Of a stretch of 64,000 bases of DNA, positions 26,047 to 35,889 are shown in pieces (the stretch's first letter is position 1; every line of letters begins with the position of its first letter). Position numbers and translations under genes: made by a program. This DNA is from Dyadobacter sediminis (GTDB lineage: Bacteria > Bacteroidota > Bacteroidia > Cytophagales > Spirosomataceae). The DNA lies in contig NZ_VCEI01000028.1 of NCBI RefSeq assembly GCF_005860765.1, positions 434,001 through 498,000 on the forward strand, written 5' to 3'. The notes beneath the pieces were generated by a model. That model saw only the letters and a program-made list of their open reading frames with translations. It was not told the DNA's origin and made no database searches.

Positions 26047-27312
26047 TTAAAGCCTTGCATACATTTTTTCTCTGGGAAATATTCCTTTGACATCGTAAAC
26101 GATCGGGCCATTTTCTCCGGACGGGATCTGAAGATCAAGCAACTGGTCATGGCCCACCGCAGCAACAATTCCCTGATATTTCTCGATTTTTTCCAGATGA
26201 TCGATCAAAGTAATCCCGTATTCTTGCTGAACTTCCTTTTTGTCGGCCCAGGGATCATATACATGAACATTCATCTCGTAAGATTCCAGTTCACGGATAA
26301 TGTCGATAACCCGGCTGTTGCGAATGTCAGGACAGTTTTCCTTGAAAGTAATCCCGAGCACCAGCACATCCTGGCCTTTTATCTTACGTTCGCTCTGGAT
26401 CAGCAATTTGATGAACTGAGAGGCAACGTAGGGTCCCATGGAATCATTTAACCTGCGTCCGGCAAGAATGATTTCCGGATGATAACCTACTTCCTTGGCC
26501 TTTTGAGCGAGATAAAAAGGATCTACGCCAATGCAGTGCCCGCCTACGAGTCCCGGTTTGAAGGGTAGAAAATTCCATTTGGTACCGGCTGCTTCCAAAA
26601 CTTCGCTCGTATCGATTTTGAGCAGGTTGAAGATTTTTGCAAGCTCGTTTACAAAGGCAATGTTGATGTCGCGCTGTGCATTTTCGATCACTTTGGCGGA
26701 TTCGGCAACTTTAATGCTCGAAGCTTTGAATGTGCCTGCAGTGATGATCGAGCCGTATAATTTATTCACTTCCTCTGCAATCTCCGGCGTTGATCCCGAT
26801 GTCACTTTCCGGATTTTTGTCAGCGTATGATGTTTGTCGCCCGGATTGATCCGCTCCGGAGAATAGCCGCAGAAGAAATCCTGATTGAAAGTCAACCCGG
26901 AAATTTTTTCCAGGATCGGAACACAGTAATCTTCCGTAACGCCGGGATAAACCGTTGATTCATAAATAACAATGTCGCCGGATTTTAAATTGTGAGCAAC
27001 CGTTTCCGTTGCTTTCCGCACAGGCGTAAGATCGGGATTATTGAACTGGTCAACCGGAGTAGGAACGGTGATGATGAAGATGGAAGCTTGTCGGATGTCG
27101 TCCGGATCAACAGTAAATCTCAGTTTGGAGGCCGACTTCAAACCTTCCGCATCCACTTCCAGTGTTCTGTCAAACTGATTGTTTAATTCGTTTATTCTCT
27201 GCTGATCAATGTCAAGTCCGATTGTTTTAAAAATTTTACCAAATTCAACTGCGAGAGGCAGCCCCACATAACCCAGACCGATGACACAAATTTCCTTATT
27301 TTGTAGGTGCAT
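26047..27312 (-). CDS. UDP-N-acetylhexosamine 6-dehydrogenase (TviB/WbpO-like)
   Basis: 421 residues from ATG 27312; the upstream ATG at 27360 is less likely because the NAD loop then lies too far in. It belongs to the UDP-sugar dehydrogenase family. The N-terminal NAD domain has [16 protein letters not shown], the middle carries [12 protein letters not shown], and the substrate domain has [17 protein letters not shown] and the catalytic cysteine in GGHCIGVDP. The sequence style ([17 protein letters not shown]) matches TviB/WbpO proteins, which oxidise UDP-GlcNAc or UDP-GalNAc at C6 to the uronic acid, not UDP-glucose. Together with the 4-epimerase it supplies an acidic HexNAcA for the polymer. 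Confidence 0.87.
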   Translation of the reverse strand: MHLQNKEICVIGLGYVGLPLAVEFGKIFKTIGLDIDQQRINELNNQFDRTLEVDAEGLKSASKLRFTVDPDDIRQASIFIITVPTPVDQFNNPDLTPVRKATETVAHNLKSGDIVIYESTVYPGVTEDYCVPILEKISGLTFNQDFFCGYSPERINPGDKHHTLTKIRKVTSGSTPEIAEEVNKLYGSIITAGTFKASSIKVAESAKVIENAQRDINIAFVNELAKIFNLLKIDTSEVLEAAGTKWNFLPFKPGLVGGHCIGVDPFYLAQKAKEVGYHPEIILAGRRLNDSMGPYVASQFIKLLIQSERKIKGQDVLVLGITFKENCPDIRNSRVIDIIRELESYEMNVHVYDPWADKKEVQQEYGITLIDHLEKIEKYQGIVAAVGHDQLLDLQIPSGENGPIVYDVKGIFPREKMYARL

Positions 27313-27421
27313 ATAGTTGTTTATAATTGTCAGTGATTGACAAAAATAGTCGATGTGCACAAAATAAGGTTGCTCGGATCTAAAATCTTGCGGAATTGCT
27401 CCCGCCCGCAGTTGATAAAAG

Positions 27422-29608
27422 TTAAGGCTGAACGGTCCAGGTTCCTACCATTTCGTCCACTTGCCAGGTGTTCGTTGCGATTTTCCGGAGTGTGATTTTG
27501 CTTCCTACTACATTACTTTGAATGTACTTTCCCTTGTTCACGGAAATGGGCAGGATTACGTCATTAATTAATGGTATCAGCCTCAATATCTGGGCAGTAC
27601 GTACTTCAAAAGTTATTGCAGGATAATTAGGCGGAAGCCCGTTGAGCGAAATGGTTCTTAAGCCCGTCGAAGTGGCATTATGAAATACTTTTTTAAAGAA
27701 GCCGTAAGTCAGTAACCGGTTTGCCTGCGCAATGTCAAAAGTCAGTTTTTCATGCCTATCGGATAAAGCAAAGTTATCCATAACCGCAAGGTGCACATAT
27801 TTCAAAGCATCCAGTCCTTCCAGCACGGCAGGATCGATCAGGCTACAGTTTTTAACGGTTCCCTTTTTGGACACATCTTCAAAAGCAAATGCCGAAACCA
27901 TCTTTTTGACAGTTCTTGTATCGTAAACCTTCGGACGGATAATGTGGACATTGCCGACATTGGCGTCACCTATAGCATTCGCTTCCCGATAAACCAGCAT
28001 AGCGGAACCAAACAGCGCATGCGTGGAACCGGCGTTATTACAATCGATTACCGTAGGATCATTGATCTGAACCGCGCATGCACTGGAACTGTAGTTGCTG
28101 GCGCAGAAGCCGTTGGCTTTATTGTTTTTCCAGATCGGATTCTGGAATGTGATCGTTCCCGTGATAGCTCCTGTGGCTCTGGAAATATATGCGCCATAAA
28201 AGCTGCCGTCATCTGTATGATTGGTAATGGCAATGTCCACAACACGGTTTGTACCTTTGAAATCATCAATAAGGATGACTATACCCGCTCCAACATTATT
28301 TTTCGTGATCGGATTGGTGATGCGGATTCCTTCCAGAAATTCGTCGGGGTAGTTTGGCTCAATGTCGATTCCGGCACTCGGAGCCGTTCCGTTTGTGTTC
28401 GAAAAGACGGGACTGATTACCTCAATGTTTTTACCGGATATAATGGAAAGGCCCTGTCTTCTGTTATTGTCCGCACTGATGTTGATCAATTTAACATTTT
28501 CCGAAAATTTCTGAGTCGGGCTGGAACCGATGTAAAAGCCGTCACCGCCGCTGTTGTTGGCGGCAATTCCTTCAATCGTTACGTTCTTTACACCAAGCAT
28601 GATAAAGATATGCCGCTGTTCTCCGCTTGTATATTTCGCTTTCTGATCTTTGAATACAACGTTGTTCCCTTTAATGGAGACATTCTGAACATTGTACATC
28701 ATGATCATTCTTTCTTCCAGACCCAATGTGCCAAGCCCTTCTACAACAGTGCCTTCTTCAAGGGTAAGCGTCTTGTTGGAGCGCATATTCAAATTTTTGA
28801 TCCGGTAAGAAACAGCCGGTTTTGGGAAATGAATGCTGCTGATATCCGTCCGGTCAAGTATTTTCTGCAATGCTGCCGTATGATCTGTTGTGCCATCGCC
28901 GACAACCCCGAACCACTCTACATTCACCGGTCCTGAGTACACGCGCTCGTATCGTTTGCTGGATGCAACTATGGTCAGCGCTCCGTCGTCTGCCCTGGTG
29001 GAAGACGGATTATGCTTGAATATTCCCGCGCGGAACGGATCTGTGATGAAAACAGTAGTGGCGGTATCCGTGATTGATCTTAATTCAGCCATACTCAGAT
29101 AGGGAACATATGAAATCTTTCCTGCGAGTGCAATACGGGCATTGGATGATCCTTCCTGTGTACCTTCACTCATCCCAAATAAAAGCCTGTCCACTTCGAC
29201 AAAATTGCTTGCATTATTTGCGGACTTGTGGCTTCTTAGCAACTGAAAAATACCGGATCGTTCGGCACTGACAAACTTTCCCCTGAGCGTGTAAAATGCA
29301 GATGGCTTGCTGCCGCTCAGTTCATCTTCAATGAAGTCATGGTAAGATCCTCCGGTTTGCTGAAATCCGTCAGGCAGGATTATCTTCAGGCGAAATGCGC
29401 GGGCAGTTTCAAAAACATAAACGGTATTGGCAGGTATGTTCAGAAGATCGGCCTTTATCTTGATTTCAAATTCTTCATTCACCCCAACTTCTGTTGCAGA
29501 CGTGCGGAGGGAAAAACGGATGGGGTCAATGGCGTTTGTGTGTGCGGATAATAGTGTCAGAATTCCAACTAACACGAGGCAAAGGAATTTTGTTGACCAA
29601 GTTGTCAT
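27422..29608 (-). CDS. Secreted right-handed beta-helix protein with N-terminal cohesin-like domain
   Basis: 728 residues. A signal peptide (1-26, [16 protein letters not shown]) is followed by a beta-sandwich-like region (about 27-130, beginning [22 protein letters not shown], cohesin-like). A pectate-lyase-superfamily beta-helix starts near [22 protein letters not shown], with many short strand repeats such as [22 protein letters not shown]-terminal strand-rich tail ([13 protein letters not shown] onward) could aid surface attachment. Such folds occur in polysaccharide lyases, hydrolases and C5-epimerases. No catalytic residues could be assigned. Its place inside the locus suggests action on the polymer outside the cytoplasm. 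A perfect 11-bp inverted repeat lies 19 bases upstream of the start. Confidence 0.75.
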   Translation of the reverse strand: MTTWSTKFLCLVLVGILTLLSAHTNAIDPIRFSLRTSATEVGVNEEFEIKIKADLLNIPANTVYVFETARAFRLKIILPDGFQQTGGSYHDFIEDELSGSKPSAFYTLRGKFVSAERSGIFQLLRSHKSANNASNFVEVDRLLFGMSEGTQEGSSNARIALAGKISYVPYLSMAELRSITDTATTVFITDPFRAGIFKHNPSSTRADDGALTIVASSKRYERVYSGPVNVEWFGVVGDGTTDHTAALQKILDRTDISSIHFPKPAVSYRIKNLNMRSNKTLTLEEGTVVEGLGTLGLEERMIMMYNVQNVSIKGNNVVFKDQKAKYTSGEQRHIFIMLGVKNVTIEGIAANNSGGDGFYIGSSPTQKFSENVKLINISADNNRRQGLSIISGKNIEVISPVFSNTNGTAPSAGIDIEPNYPDEFLEGIRITNPITKNNVGAGIVILIDDFKGTNRVVDIAITNHTDDGSFYGAYISRATGAITGTITFQNPIWKNNKANGFCASNYSSSACAVQINDPTVIDCNNAGSTHALFGSAMLVYREANAIGDANVGNVHIIRPKVYDTRTVKKMVSAFAFEDVSKKGTVKNCSLIDPAVLEGLDALKYVHLAVMDNFALSDRHEKLTFDIAQANRLLTYGFFKKVFHNATSTGLRTISLNGLPPNYPAITFEVRTAQILRLIPLINDVILPISVNKGKYIQSNVVGSKITLRKIATNTWQVDEMVGTWTVQP

Positions 29609-29626
29609 GCTGTAATGTTTAATTAA

Positions 29627-29675
29627 AATTGTTTTACAAAAAAACAGAACTAGTTTTATTTTTCGTAAAACAATT
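29627..29675. repeat. 11-bp perfect inverted repeat upstream of the beta-helix gene
   Basis: AATTGTTTTAC at 29627-29637 and GTAAAACAATT at 29665-29675 are separated by 27 bases that include a second partial dyad (AAAAC / GTTTT). It lies between the glycosyltransferase stop at 29777 and the beta-helix start at 29608. It could be an operator, a leader hairpin or a weak terminator; it is followed on the minus strand by TTTTAATT, not a solid T-run. Confidence 0.5.
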
Positions 29676-29776
29676 CTAATTATAAAACAGTTGCATGCAG
29701 CACAAAGTGTAGCATTCCGGCGGTAGGTTTTACCGAGTAATTTTGCCTTCTACGGCAGATTACAGCATAAAAAATT

Positions 29777-30883
29777 TTATTGATCCAGTAATTTTTTGTA
29801 AAGAAAAATGTATTTGTCTACCATATTTTCCATACTGAAGCTTTTTACAAAGGTGACTGCTTCAGAAGCCATCTTTTCAGACAAGCCCGGTTCCTGAAAG
29901 ACAGGTCTGATTTTATTAGCCAGATCAACTTCGTCGCCTGGAACAAACAGAAAGGACTTGTCCGGTACGATTTCACGGATTCCGGCAACATCGGAGCCCA
30001 GAAACGGAACGCCAGCTGCAAGTGATTCCAGTGTAACCCCGGACATGCCTTCATAAGCTGAAGAAAGAACGTTCAGATCAACCGTTTTCATCAACGAAGA
30101 AATATCAGTCCGGAAGCCAAGGTAATGAATTTGATTTTCCACGCCGCATTCAGCGGCCAGCGCCTTTGTTTTTTCCTTCAGTTCGCCTTCGCCGGCCAGT
30201 AACACATGATATTCTTTTCCCAGGATTGCACAAGCCTTGATCAGCGCGCCCTGATCCTTAGGATACCTGAAACTGGCTGCCATCAGCATTAATCTCGCAT
30301 TTGATGGAATGTTCAGTTGGGAGCATAATACCGATCTGTCAAGCTTTGCAGCATTTGCAATACCTGTAAGGTCTACGCCGTTATGGATCGTATGAATTTT
30401 TTCGCCCTGACCGATCCACGAAGCTAGTTTGGTGTTGACGCTGTCTGTAATGGCAATGATGGCCGAATAAGGTTTGTACGCAGCACGCTCTATTCCTTGC
30501 AAGTACTTTTTGTCCCGTCGTTTGTTATGGTTACTGTGTTCCGTAAAAATCAGAACCGGCCTGACCTTCATGGAAGAAACAGCCAGACTCGCCCAGTATT
30601 GGGCCGGAAACAAGTGAACATGAACGACATCAAAGGAATTAGCTTCAATAAATGTCCGTATTTTCCAGGTACACAACGGATTATAAAAACTGTTTATGCC
30701 AAGATCGTGAATGGTGATACCGGCCTTTTTAATGTCTGACAAGAAGGAAGGCACAGATCCTTTTGCATTGAGTAGCAACAGCGCAATATCGATGCCTTTT
30801 TTTTTGAAAAACGGAAGAGAAGAGGCCAAGAGCTTTTCTCCACCGCCTTGAGATATGTCATTGATAATTACTAAAACTCTCAT
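29777..30883 (-). CDS. Glycosyltransferase family 4 protein
   Basis: 368 residues, GT-B fold. The acceptor-side domain starts MRVLVIINDISQGGGEKLL with the GGGE loop. The middle has VHVHLFPAQYWASL and IHTIHNGVDL; the donor domain has LMAASFRYPKDQGALIKA and SAYEGMSGVTLESLAAG with the E-x7-E motif of retaining GT4 enzymes. It should extend the lipid-linked repeat unit; the donor is unknown. The start is ATG 30883, 45 bp after the upstream beta-helix gene and 168 bp before the next beta-helix gene. Confidence 0.88.
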   Translation of the reverse strand: MRVLVIINDISQGGGEKLLASSLPFFKKKGIDIALLLLNAKGSVPSFLSDIKKAGITIHDLGINSFYNPLCTWKIRTFIEANSFDVVHVHLFPAQYWASLAVSSMKVRPVLIFTEHSNHNKRRDKKYLQGIERAAYKPYSAIIAITDSVNTKLASWIGQGEKIHTIHNGVDLTGIANAAKLDRSVLCSQLNIPSNARLMLMAASFRYPKDQGALIKACAILGKEYHVLLAGEGELKEKTKALAAECGVENQIHYLGFRTDISSLMKTVDLNVLSSAYEGMSGVTLESLAAGVPFLGSDVAGIREIVPDKSFLFVPGDEVDLANKIRPVFQEPGLSEKMASEAVTFVKSFSMENMVDKYIFLYKKLLDQ

Positions 30884-30928
30884 TATAAATTTTTCTGCCA
30901 GTTACTGCTTGTAATAAATTGCAACAGA

Positions 30929-32260
30929 TCAGTCTACGAGCACATTGTTTTCAAAAACATTGGAATCGGGAGCAGTTCTTAATGACTTTTCGTTTTTCGA
31001 AGCGCCCGGGGTTCTGGTGCTTTTTGGCAAGGCTTTATTCTGGATATCAATCTGTTTATCTTCAACAATAACTATTTTGGAGCCGCTTATTTTATTGTTT
31101 ACGAATCTGTAACCGGTATTTTTTCTGCCCAGGTTAATTGCGCGGCTGCTGCTTTTGATATCGCAACCCTCAAAAGTAACGTTGGAAGATCCCAGTCCGA
31201 ACTTGGCCAGAATTTCACCGGAACTGTTGTTGCTGAAGCTGCAATTAGTGAATTTGACATTGGTAACCAATTTTTCTTTTCGTTTTGCGTCAACCTCTGC
31301 TTCAATGTCTACTCCGGTTCCGGTGGCAGCATACAGACAACGTCCGGTATTTGTTAGCGACGTACCGGTAATCTCCATTTTGTCCCCACCCGTCAGGGCC
31401 AATGCCGTCCTTGCGTTGAAGTCCAGTTTGCACTGAATGATTTTAATATTCTTCTGACCAGGTTCGGAATGGGAATTTGCTATCTGCATGCCATCCAGAC
31501 CAAAACGCTGAACAGTTACTTTCCGCAAGGTGACATTTCCGGAATGTGATACAAGAACGCCGTAATGCGCCAGTTGAATCCCGCAATCGCCATAGCCGCC
31601 GCCTACGTTGATCTTCTTCGGGTTAAAGGCCGGGCTTTTCTCATCCATGCACTTTATTTTGTAAGTATTCATGTTATTCAGTGTTTCCGAATAAAAATTG
31701 CCGTCCAGTTCCAGATTTTCAACGGTAACATTGCTGCTGTTCACGATCAGGATGCATCTTCCCAGATCAGCCCTTTTATCGGAAGTTGTTTTGGTTTTCG
31801 GGGTACATTCCATCGTAATGTCCGTACTGGAACCGTCCTGCGGGTTAAAAGTTCCGAATCTGAAGCCGGTGTCATATTTCAGTAAGCTACCAACCTCGCC
31901 CCTGATCTTGACATTTTTTGCATTGATGATCTGGATAACGTCAATTCCACGATAGTAATAATCCCGGTTACCAAGCTTCTCCTGTTTGCCGACGATGTAT
32001 TTTCCTGCGGGTATGATCAGTTCGCAATAGCCCTTCCGACGATTGATAAAGTCCGATGCAGCCTGGAAAGCGGCATGATCGTTAATAGTATCATTCGGGA
32101 TGGCACCGAAATCCTTCTGAATATTCAGTTTCATAATGGTCTTGCTGACCCTGCTGGAATGCCTGGTCGAATCGTAGGAAAGGACTTTCCGCTGAGAATA
32201 GACGTCTGTACTTAATAGTGACAATCCGATAAATGTTGCCCAAAGTGCTAATACTTTCAT
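30929..32260 (-). CDS. Secreted right-handed beta-helix (pectate-lyase-3-like) protein
   Basis: 443 residues. The signal peptide ends near STDVYSQ (about residue 22). The body begins LNIQKDFGAIPNDTINDHAAFQAASDFI, a typical pectate lyase 3 opening, followed by PAGKYIVGKQ and repeated short strands (NAKNVKIRGE, NSSNVTVENLELDGN, GNVTLRKVTVQRFGLDGMQIA, KMEITGTSLTNTG). It is shorter than the other beta-helix protein and lacks the cohesin-like domain. The C-terminal 60 residues are charged and less ordered. Possible activities are polymer cleavage, epimerisation or simple binding in the periplasm or at the surface. The gene follows a glycosyltransferase gene after a gap of 170 bp. Confidence 0.75.
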   Translation of the reverse strand: MKVLALWATFIGLSLLSTDVYSQRKVLSYDSTRHSSRVSKTIMKLNIQKDFGAIPNDTINDHAAFQAASDFINRRKGYCELIIPAGKYIVGKQEKLGNRDYYYRGIDVIQIINAKNVKIRGEVGSLLKYDTGFRFGTFNPQDGSSTDITMECTPKTKTTSDKRADLGRCILIVNSSNVTVENLELDGNFYSETLNNMNTYKIKCMDEKSPAFNPKKINVGGGYGDCGIQLAHYGVLVSHSGNVTLRKVTVQRFGLDGMQIANSHSEPGQKNIKIIQCKLDFNARTALALTGGDKMEITGTSLTNTGRCLYAATGTGVDIEAEVDAKRKEKLVTNVKFTNCSFSNNSSGEILAKFGLGSSNVTFEGCDIKSSSRAINLGRKNTGYRFVNNKISGSKIVIVEDKQIDIQNKALPKSTRTPGASKNEKSLRTAPDSNVFENNVLVD

Positions 32261-32430
32261 AAACGGAGATTTTGGTTTCCAATGCGATAGATGAATGCTT
32301 TGCTGATTCTGAAAATCGAGGCAGTTGCAGCCATTTGGTCATGCAGCGGTTGTAAGATTTTGTGCCTGACTTTATGCCTGAAACGATAACAATCGTGCCA
32401 AATTGGCCCGTTTTGCCAGTTAGGTTTCCT

Positions 32431-33549
32431 TTACTGCAACTTCATTTTTTGTTTATACAATCCGAGGTATTTTTCAGCAGTGGAGCGAATGTGGTATTTC
32501 TGAAGAAATGTATCAACGCAGTTTTCTGCTATTTTCTGTTTTTCAGCAAAGTAGTGAAATGCCTTGATGGCCTCGAAAAAAGCGGTTTCTGTTACGCCGG
32601 TACTGAAAAAGCCATTTACCTGATCCGTAATCATTTCCGGCATGCCTCCCACGGGCGTGCAGATCGGAATACATCCCAGCGACAATGCTTCAATCAGCGA
32701 AATGGGCATTCCTTCATAAAGGCTTGACATGCAAAAAGCATCGGCAATAGACAGATAATCTACGATATTATCTTTTGCGCCAAGCATCTCTATATAAGGA
32801 TCACCTTCGATCAGGCTCTGCAGACGGGCTGCAATCTTTTGTTCTCTCAAATCACCGATGATCAGAAGCCGGCACTTTTTTTCCGAAATTTGCTGATTAA
32901 ACATCTGAACGGCTCTGACCAGCATTTCCTGATTCTTGACTTCAACCACACGGCCGACATTGAGCAGCAGGTATTCATTTTCTTTTACGCTGAATCGCTT
33001 TTGTATTTCAGGAAATTCCGGCGTTGTTTCCAGCGGAGGACGGCCATTTACGATGGTAACGTCATTGCTAATACCATAATATTCCTTGAAAGTTTTTTTT
33101 CCGTCTCCTGAGATCGTAATCGGAACAACACGTCCTTTTTTATAATAATGGCTCCGGATCATTTTAAGTATGCTAATGGGGCATTCCTGAGCTGCCTGCG
33201 TATGAAGCGTATGAAAATAAGTTATACGCGCAGGGAATTTGAAGAACACATTAAGGTTGATATATTCAAATGCATTTATATGGGTATTTACAACATCCGG
33301 TTTGATCTTATCTATCCATTTAGAAACGCTTAGTAAAGTTTTCGGGTTGAACCCGCTGTTTTTTCCGAAAGAAATATAATGTACTTCTCTGGCAAGTTCC
33401 GATATAAAAGATTCCGGAACATCATTGTCCTTTAGTGAAAGCAGGTATACCGTGACACCTGTAATCTTGGCCATTTCATTACATAAGTCTACAACAAATC
33501 TTTCTGCGCCACCTCTACCGAGAGATGGAGTAATGTGTGCTATCTTCAT
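32431..33549 (-). CDS. Glycosyltransferase family 4 protein
   Basis: 372 residues with GT-B fold. The N-terminus MKIAHITPSLGRGGAERFVVDLCNEM has the GGAE acceptor loop. The donor domain shows LLNVGRVVEVKNQEMLVRA, LGAKDNIVDYLSIADAF and SLYEGMPISLIEAL with the paired glutamates of GT4. It acts in repeat-unit assembly on undecaprenyl diphosphate at the inner membrane; the donor is not predictable. Its start lies 35 bp inside the end of the polymerase gene, so translation of the two is probably coupled. Confidence 0.88.
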   Translation of the reverse strand: MKIAHITPSLGRGGAERFVVDLCNEMAKITGVTVYLLSLKDNDVPESFISELAREVHYISFGKNSGFNPKTLLSVSKWIDKIKPDVVNTHINAFEYINLNVFFKFPARITYFHTLHTQAAQECPISILKMIRSHYYKKGRVVPITISGDGKKTFKEYYGISNDVTIVNGRPPLETTPEFPEIQKRFSVKENEYLLLNVGRVVEVKNQEMLVRAVQMFNQQISEKKCRLLIIGDLREQKIAARLQSLIEGDPYIEMLGAKDNIVDYLSIADAFCMSSLYEGMPISLIEALSLGCIPICTPVGGMPEMITDQVNGFFSTGVTETAFFEAIKAFHYFAEKQKIAENCVDTFLQKYHIRSTAEKYLGLYKQKMKLQ

Positions 33550-34807
33550 TCTTGGAATCTAGTTTTTTAGAATTAAACCGGGCCTGCATTTCAAATAATT
33601 CAAGACCGACATACACTATTAAAAAGTAATTGAGCGAGTACAGCATGGGTCTTTGGAAAAAAACAAGCATTAAAATCAGCATGGAAATACAGCTGAAAAT
33701 GAAGTATTTTCGCCACGGGTGTAAGTAGGCAAAGAGAAAAATCAGATAGAAAAGGATGAGAATACCACGTTCCAGAACAAAAACCCTGTACGATAAGGTC
33801 GAACCGCCGTATACCTTCAGCATATAATCTTTTCCTTTTCCTGTAAGCAAATCCGTGTTGCTTTCTGAAAGAAAGCCCTGATACAGCGATTCGAATCCCC
33901 GGATTGCTGTATCTCTGTTATTCACAATACCTACAATCCAGCCGTTTTGCCACTCAAAGCGATTGTATATTTTGAGAGACAATACCGGGTCATCTTTGGT
34001 GCTTCTTGCCGCCAGAACGAAAGAAACATAAGAAATGCAGATGAAGACAACAGAAAAGGCAAGACGAAAGGCAAGTTGTTTTGCCTTTAACAACCGGGTG
34101 TTCGAAAAGTAGATTACAGGTAAAAATACGATAAGGAAAAAGAGCGATAAAGAGAGAATCCCTGCGATGGTCAGAATCCAGAATTCAAACCGGCTTAACA
34201 TCCGCCGGTAATAAAACATAATGATCGGAACGATGGTGCCTACTACGCCGGGCTCATCAAAAACCGAGCTGAATCGATTCTTGACACCAAGTCTGGTCCA
34301 GTAAAAGAAGAAATAGTTGTCATAAACCCTGCCTTTTCCCGCTTCGCCGCGCTGAATAGAGAATAGCGGAGGAATATCGACCAGATTGATAAGAAAGTAA
34401 ATGGGTAATCCGACAATGAGCAGAAAAATGAAAAATTTGATATACCACTGAGCAACCTTGAAACGCTCTTCATCCCTTAACAGCGTGAACGTCAGTAACG
34501 GCAAAATACCGGAATACAGCAACTGAATGGAAATAAGTATCGAATCTTCATTGTAATAAGCCCACCATACAGGAAGTATCAGGGCTGCAAGAATATAATT
34601 TTTGTAATTATTCTTGATCAGAAGTGCGAGGCAAGCATATAAGTTCAGGAATTTCAAGCCATATACAAACACACGAACCGGCACGATGGTACTGTATACT
34701 GGATATGAATCAAAAAATGCAATCAGGACAAGGTTGATACATATCAGCTTGCGGATATCAATTTTGCGATTCTTTTGAACTGAAATATGCAATGCCGGTA
34801 TTTTCAT
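33515..34807 (-). CDS. Wzy-like polysaccharide polymerase (multi-pass membrane protein)
   Basis: 430 residues with roughly ten or more hydrophobic helices and one large polar loop in the second half (about 265-335, including SKTDDPVLSLKIYNRFEW-like and STLSYRVFVLERG segments). This loop, the FDEPGVVGT segment before it, and the position between flippase and glycosyltransferases fit a Wzy O-antigen/capsule polymerase, which joins flipped repeat units in the periplasm. Wzy sequences are very divergent, so the call rests on topology and context. The start is ATG 34807, 20 bp after the preceding gene, and the 3' end overlaps the next glycosyltransferase. Confidence 0.72.
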   Translation of the reverse strand: MKIPALHISVQKNRKIDIRKLICINLVLIAFFDSYPVYSTIVPVRVFVYGLKFLNLYACLALLIKNNYKNYILAALILPVWWAYYNEDSILISIQLLYSGILPLLTFTLLRDEERFKVAQWYIKFFIFLLIVGLPIYFLINLVDIPPLFSIQRGEAGKGRVYDNYFFFYWTRLGVKNRFSSVFDEPGVVGTIVPIIMFYYRRMLSRFEFWILTIAGILSLSLFFLIVFLPVIYFSNTRLLKAKQLAFRLAFSVVFICISYVSFVLAARSTKDDPVLSLKIYNRFEWQNGWIVGIVNNRDTAIRGFESLYQGFLSESNTDLLTGKGKDYMLKVYGGSTLSYRVFVLERGILILFYLIFLFAYLHPWRKYFIFSCISMLILMLVFFQRPMLYSLNYFLIVYVGLELFEMQARFNSKKLDSKNEDSTHYSISR

Positions 34808-34827
34808 ACATCAAACGTCGATGAAAA

Positions 34828-35871
34828 TTAATTAAGTAAGATCGATTTTAATTCCTCAGGACTTTTGATCTGATCAAATCCCCAGATGTAATTGGCCAGT
34901 TTGTACTGTTCCGGACTAATCTTTTCCTCAAATACACTGAATGCATCGTAAAGTAACTGATTGTCCCGTTCTTTCGTACTCGTTACTTCCGGATGATAGT
35001 GTTGGTTCAACAAGTTGTCTCCACTTTTGGATTTTGACACAAGGGCAACGTGCTGCTTAAACAGGTAATTGGGTTTGTTCAGGAAAAGGCTGTAACCAAT
35101 ATGTGTGCCGGTGCTGTTCGAGATAACCATATCGGAAAGCGAAATAATTGACTTTAACCGGTTCAGAAAATAGAGATCGTCCCGGTGTCCGGCAGTTGTA
35201 AGCTTGTACCCCATGTTCTGGTAATATTCATGGTCACCGTTTTGGGCGTCTTTCCAGTACATACAAACCAACACGGTATCGTATCCGGCCTTCCTTTTTT
35301 CAATCTCGGTGCAAAATTGCTCTTTATCGTATTCTGACGCAACTGCGCCAATGGAATGACTCGGAAAAACCAGCAGAACTCTGCCCAGGCTCTCCTTGAT
35401 TTCTGATAAAGCCTTTGCGTCAAGAAGCCCTTCGCAATAATGAATGTAAGGTCCAACCTGGCTGGGCACTTTGCCTGTTTTCTCCTGGATGAATTTTGCC
35501 CGGTAGCTGCTGAAAGTCAACGTTTTTTTTGCAAGACTGACCGAATCGGTGCGAACAAGGTTGCCTATGACAATACCATGCTCCAGATAAATTTCATGCA
35601 AGGGAAGGTTTTTATCACCTATTTCAATATTTGCATAGTTCAGGAATTGAAAGAGAATGCCGTAATAGTTGCAATCTTCAAAATAGAATTGCGGAAAATA
35701 AGGCAATGGAGCACCCAGTTTAGGAAGATCAAAAATATCGGCTGACTGCCGCGATTGTACCTGAGCAGGAAAATCGGTAGCTCCGGATCTTTTGTAAGCA
35801 CAATATATCCTCCGAAAAATTTTGGTTTTTTCGGCTAGCACTACAATCTGTCTTTTAAGGTCGTTAATCAT
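34828..35871 (-). CDS. Unassigned GT-B-like protein of the locus (candidate sugar transferase)
   Basis: 347 residues, no signal peptide, cytoplasmic. I do not recognise a named family. Two alpha/beta halves can be seen: residues about 60-160 with YLEHGIVIG (EHG at 97-99), and about 160-300 with GRVLLVFPSHSIG, YDTVLVCMYWKD and DMVISNSTGTHIGYSLFLNKP. The last resembles the nucleotide-binding region of GT-B transferases, and the E-x-G and S-x-S/T features are reminiscent of bacterial sialyl- and Kdo-type transferases. It lies directly between wzx and wzy and downstream of the complete pseudaminic acid set, so a nonulosonate transferase is an attractive but unproven role. Confidence 0.5.
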   Translation of the reverse strand: MINDLKRQIVVLAEKTKIFRRIYCAYKRSGATDFPAQVQSRQSADIFDLPKLGAPLPYFPQFYFEDCNYYGILFQFLNYANIEIGDKNLPLHEIYLEHGIVIGNLVRTDSVSLAKKTLTFSSYRAKFIQEKTGKVPSQVGPYIHYCEGLLDAKALSEIKESLGRVLLVFPSHSIGAVASEYDKEQFCTEIEKRKAGYDTVLVCMYWKDAQNGDHEYYQNMGYKLTTAGHRDDLYFLNRLKSIISLSDMVISNSTGTHIGYSLFLNKPNYLFKQHVALVSKSKSGDNLLNQHYHPEVTSTKERDNQLLYDAFSVFEEKISPEQYKLANYIWGFDQIKSPEELKSILLN

Positions 35872-35889
35872 AGCAGGTTCAATGAAATT

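Noticed and set aside
27791-28936. 381-codon plus-strand frame
   Set aside because: Entirely antisense to the beta-helix gene, with cysteine- and isoleucine-rich composition and no domain; a shadow of codon bias on the other strand.
29600-29680. Phase-variable invertible promoter as in Bacteroides capsule loci
   Set aside because: The inverted repeats are only 27 bases apart, too close for a promoter inversion segment, and no invertase gene is in the window.
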